Shown here in pieces: positions 23,300 to 23,667 of a stretch of 23,667 bases of DNA; position 1 is the first letter of the stretch; each line of letters begins with the position of its first letter. Below the pieces are notes generated by a model, which was given only the letters and a program-made list of their open reading frames with translations, searched no databases and was not told the DNA's origin. The stretch is from an uncultured Clostridia bacterium (GTDB lineage Bacteria > Bacillota > Clostridia > Oscillospirales > CAG-272): assembly GCA_904502015.1 (NCBI GenBank), contig CAJGEA010000009.1:1-23667 (forward strand), written 5' to 3'. The position numbers were made by a program, and so were the translations under genes.

Positions 23300-23667
23300 A
23301 CGCCATTCGGATTGAAAATTTATCTAAACGCTATGGGGACGTTGTCGCCGTGGATGGGCTGTCCCTGTGCGTGGAGGAAGGGGAGCTGCTGGCCCTCCTG
23401 GGTGTCAACGGCGCGGGTAAGACCACCACCGTCAAAATGCTCTCCTGCCTCACCGCCCCTACCGAGGGGGATGCCCTCCTGCTTGGACACAGTATTTGCA
23501 AGGATTCAACCGCCGTCAAAGCCCTGATCGCCGTGTCGCCTCAGGAAACCGCCGTAGCCCCCGCCCTCTCGGTGCGGGAAAATCTGGAGCTGATGTGCGG
23601 CGCCCACGGCTTTGCCAAGGAGCGGAGAGAGGAGAAAATCAAGGAGCTGACCGATCTTCTCGGCCTG
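23296..23667 (+). CDS. ABC transporter ATP-binding protein (3' part missing)
   Basis: The first 124 codons of a CcmA/DrrA-type ATPase of an ABC-2 exporter. It begins MNAIRIENLSKRYGDVVAVD, has Walker A LLGVNGAGKTTTVKMLSCLT and continues to the Q-loop region IAVSPQETAVAPALSVRENL. The signature, Walker B and H-loop lie beyond the right edge. AAAGGAGG lies about 7 nt before the ATG, which overlaps the TetR stop by 4 bp. Pairing with TetR suggests a drug or peptide exporter under substrate-responsive control; a permease gene would be expected next. Confidence 0.93.
   Translation, partial: MNAIRIENLSKRYGDVVAVDGLSLCVEEGELLALLGVNGAGKTTTVKMLSCLTAPTEGDALLLGHSICKDSTAVKALIAVSPQETAVAPALSVRENLELMCGAHGFAKERREEKIKELTDLLGL

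Overview
The window looks like chromosomal DNA of a spore-forming Gram-positive anaerobe of the class Clostridia, probably a gut lineage near the Oscillospirales. The class rests on spo0A, the dipicolinate synthase pair dpaA/dpaB, a CIRCE-controlled groES-groEL operon, Gram-positive style lipoproteins and consensus sigma-A promoters; the order is inference. I saw no tRNA, rRNA, CRISPR array, insertion sequence or phage gene.

Layout: (1) 1-1700, groES-groEL on the minus strand (groEL runs off the left edge) with a CIRCE operator. (2) 1823-4319, a plus-strand pair: AGCS amino-acid/sodium symporter and a P-loop ATPase of the PRK06851 type. (3) 4336-6681, minus strand: an unrecognised coiled-coil membrane protein and a GHL10-type lipoprotein with a Glu-Thr repeat linker. 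(4) 6960-10241, plus strand: dpaA-dpaB, then a CHAP-domain lipoprotein with its own promoter. (5) 10428-11243, spo0A on the minus strand. (6) 11550-13242, a two-gene SUF-like iron-sulfur assembly operon. (7) 13279-16718, minus strand: a P-type Ca2+ ATPase and a MazF/NdoA-like RNase. (8) 16743-17468, a gene-free stretch with a dense inverted-repeat block, a consensus promoter and a hairpin-rich leader for a Gfo/Idh/MocA oxidoreductase (17469-18536). (9) 18612-20255, an acyl-CoA ligase on the minus strand. (10) 20538-20885, rplS. (11) 21000-22514, an orphan solute-binding lipoprotein on the minus strand. (12) 22730 to the right edge, a TetR regulator overlapping an ABC ATPase cut by the window end.

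Most genes stand alone or in pairs and are closed by strong stem-loops; ten sigma-A promoters are readable, eight with an extended -10 (TGn). Functionally the region mixes housekeeping (chaperonin, L19, Fe-S assembly), sporulation (Spo0A, dipicolinate), envelope proteins and transport. I do not see a clearly new multi-gene system. The items most worth a second look are the uncharacterised beta-domain in the CHAP lipoprotein, the tailed MazF without a visible antitoxin, the ATPase with a decayed second P-loop half, the minimal SufC/SufB-like pair, and the inverted-repeat block plus structured leader at 16976-17468.
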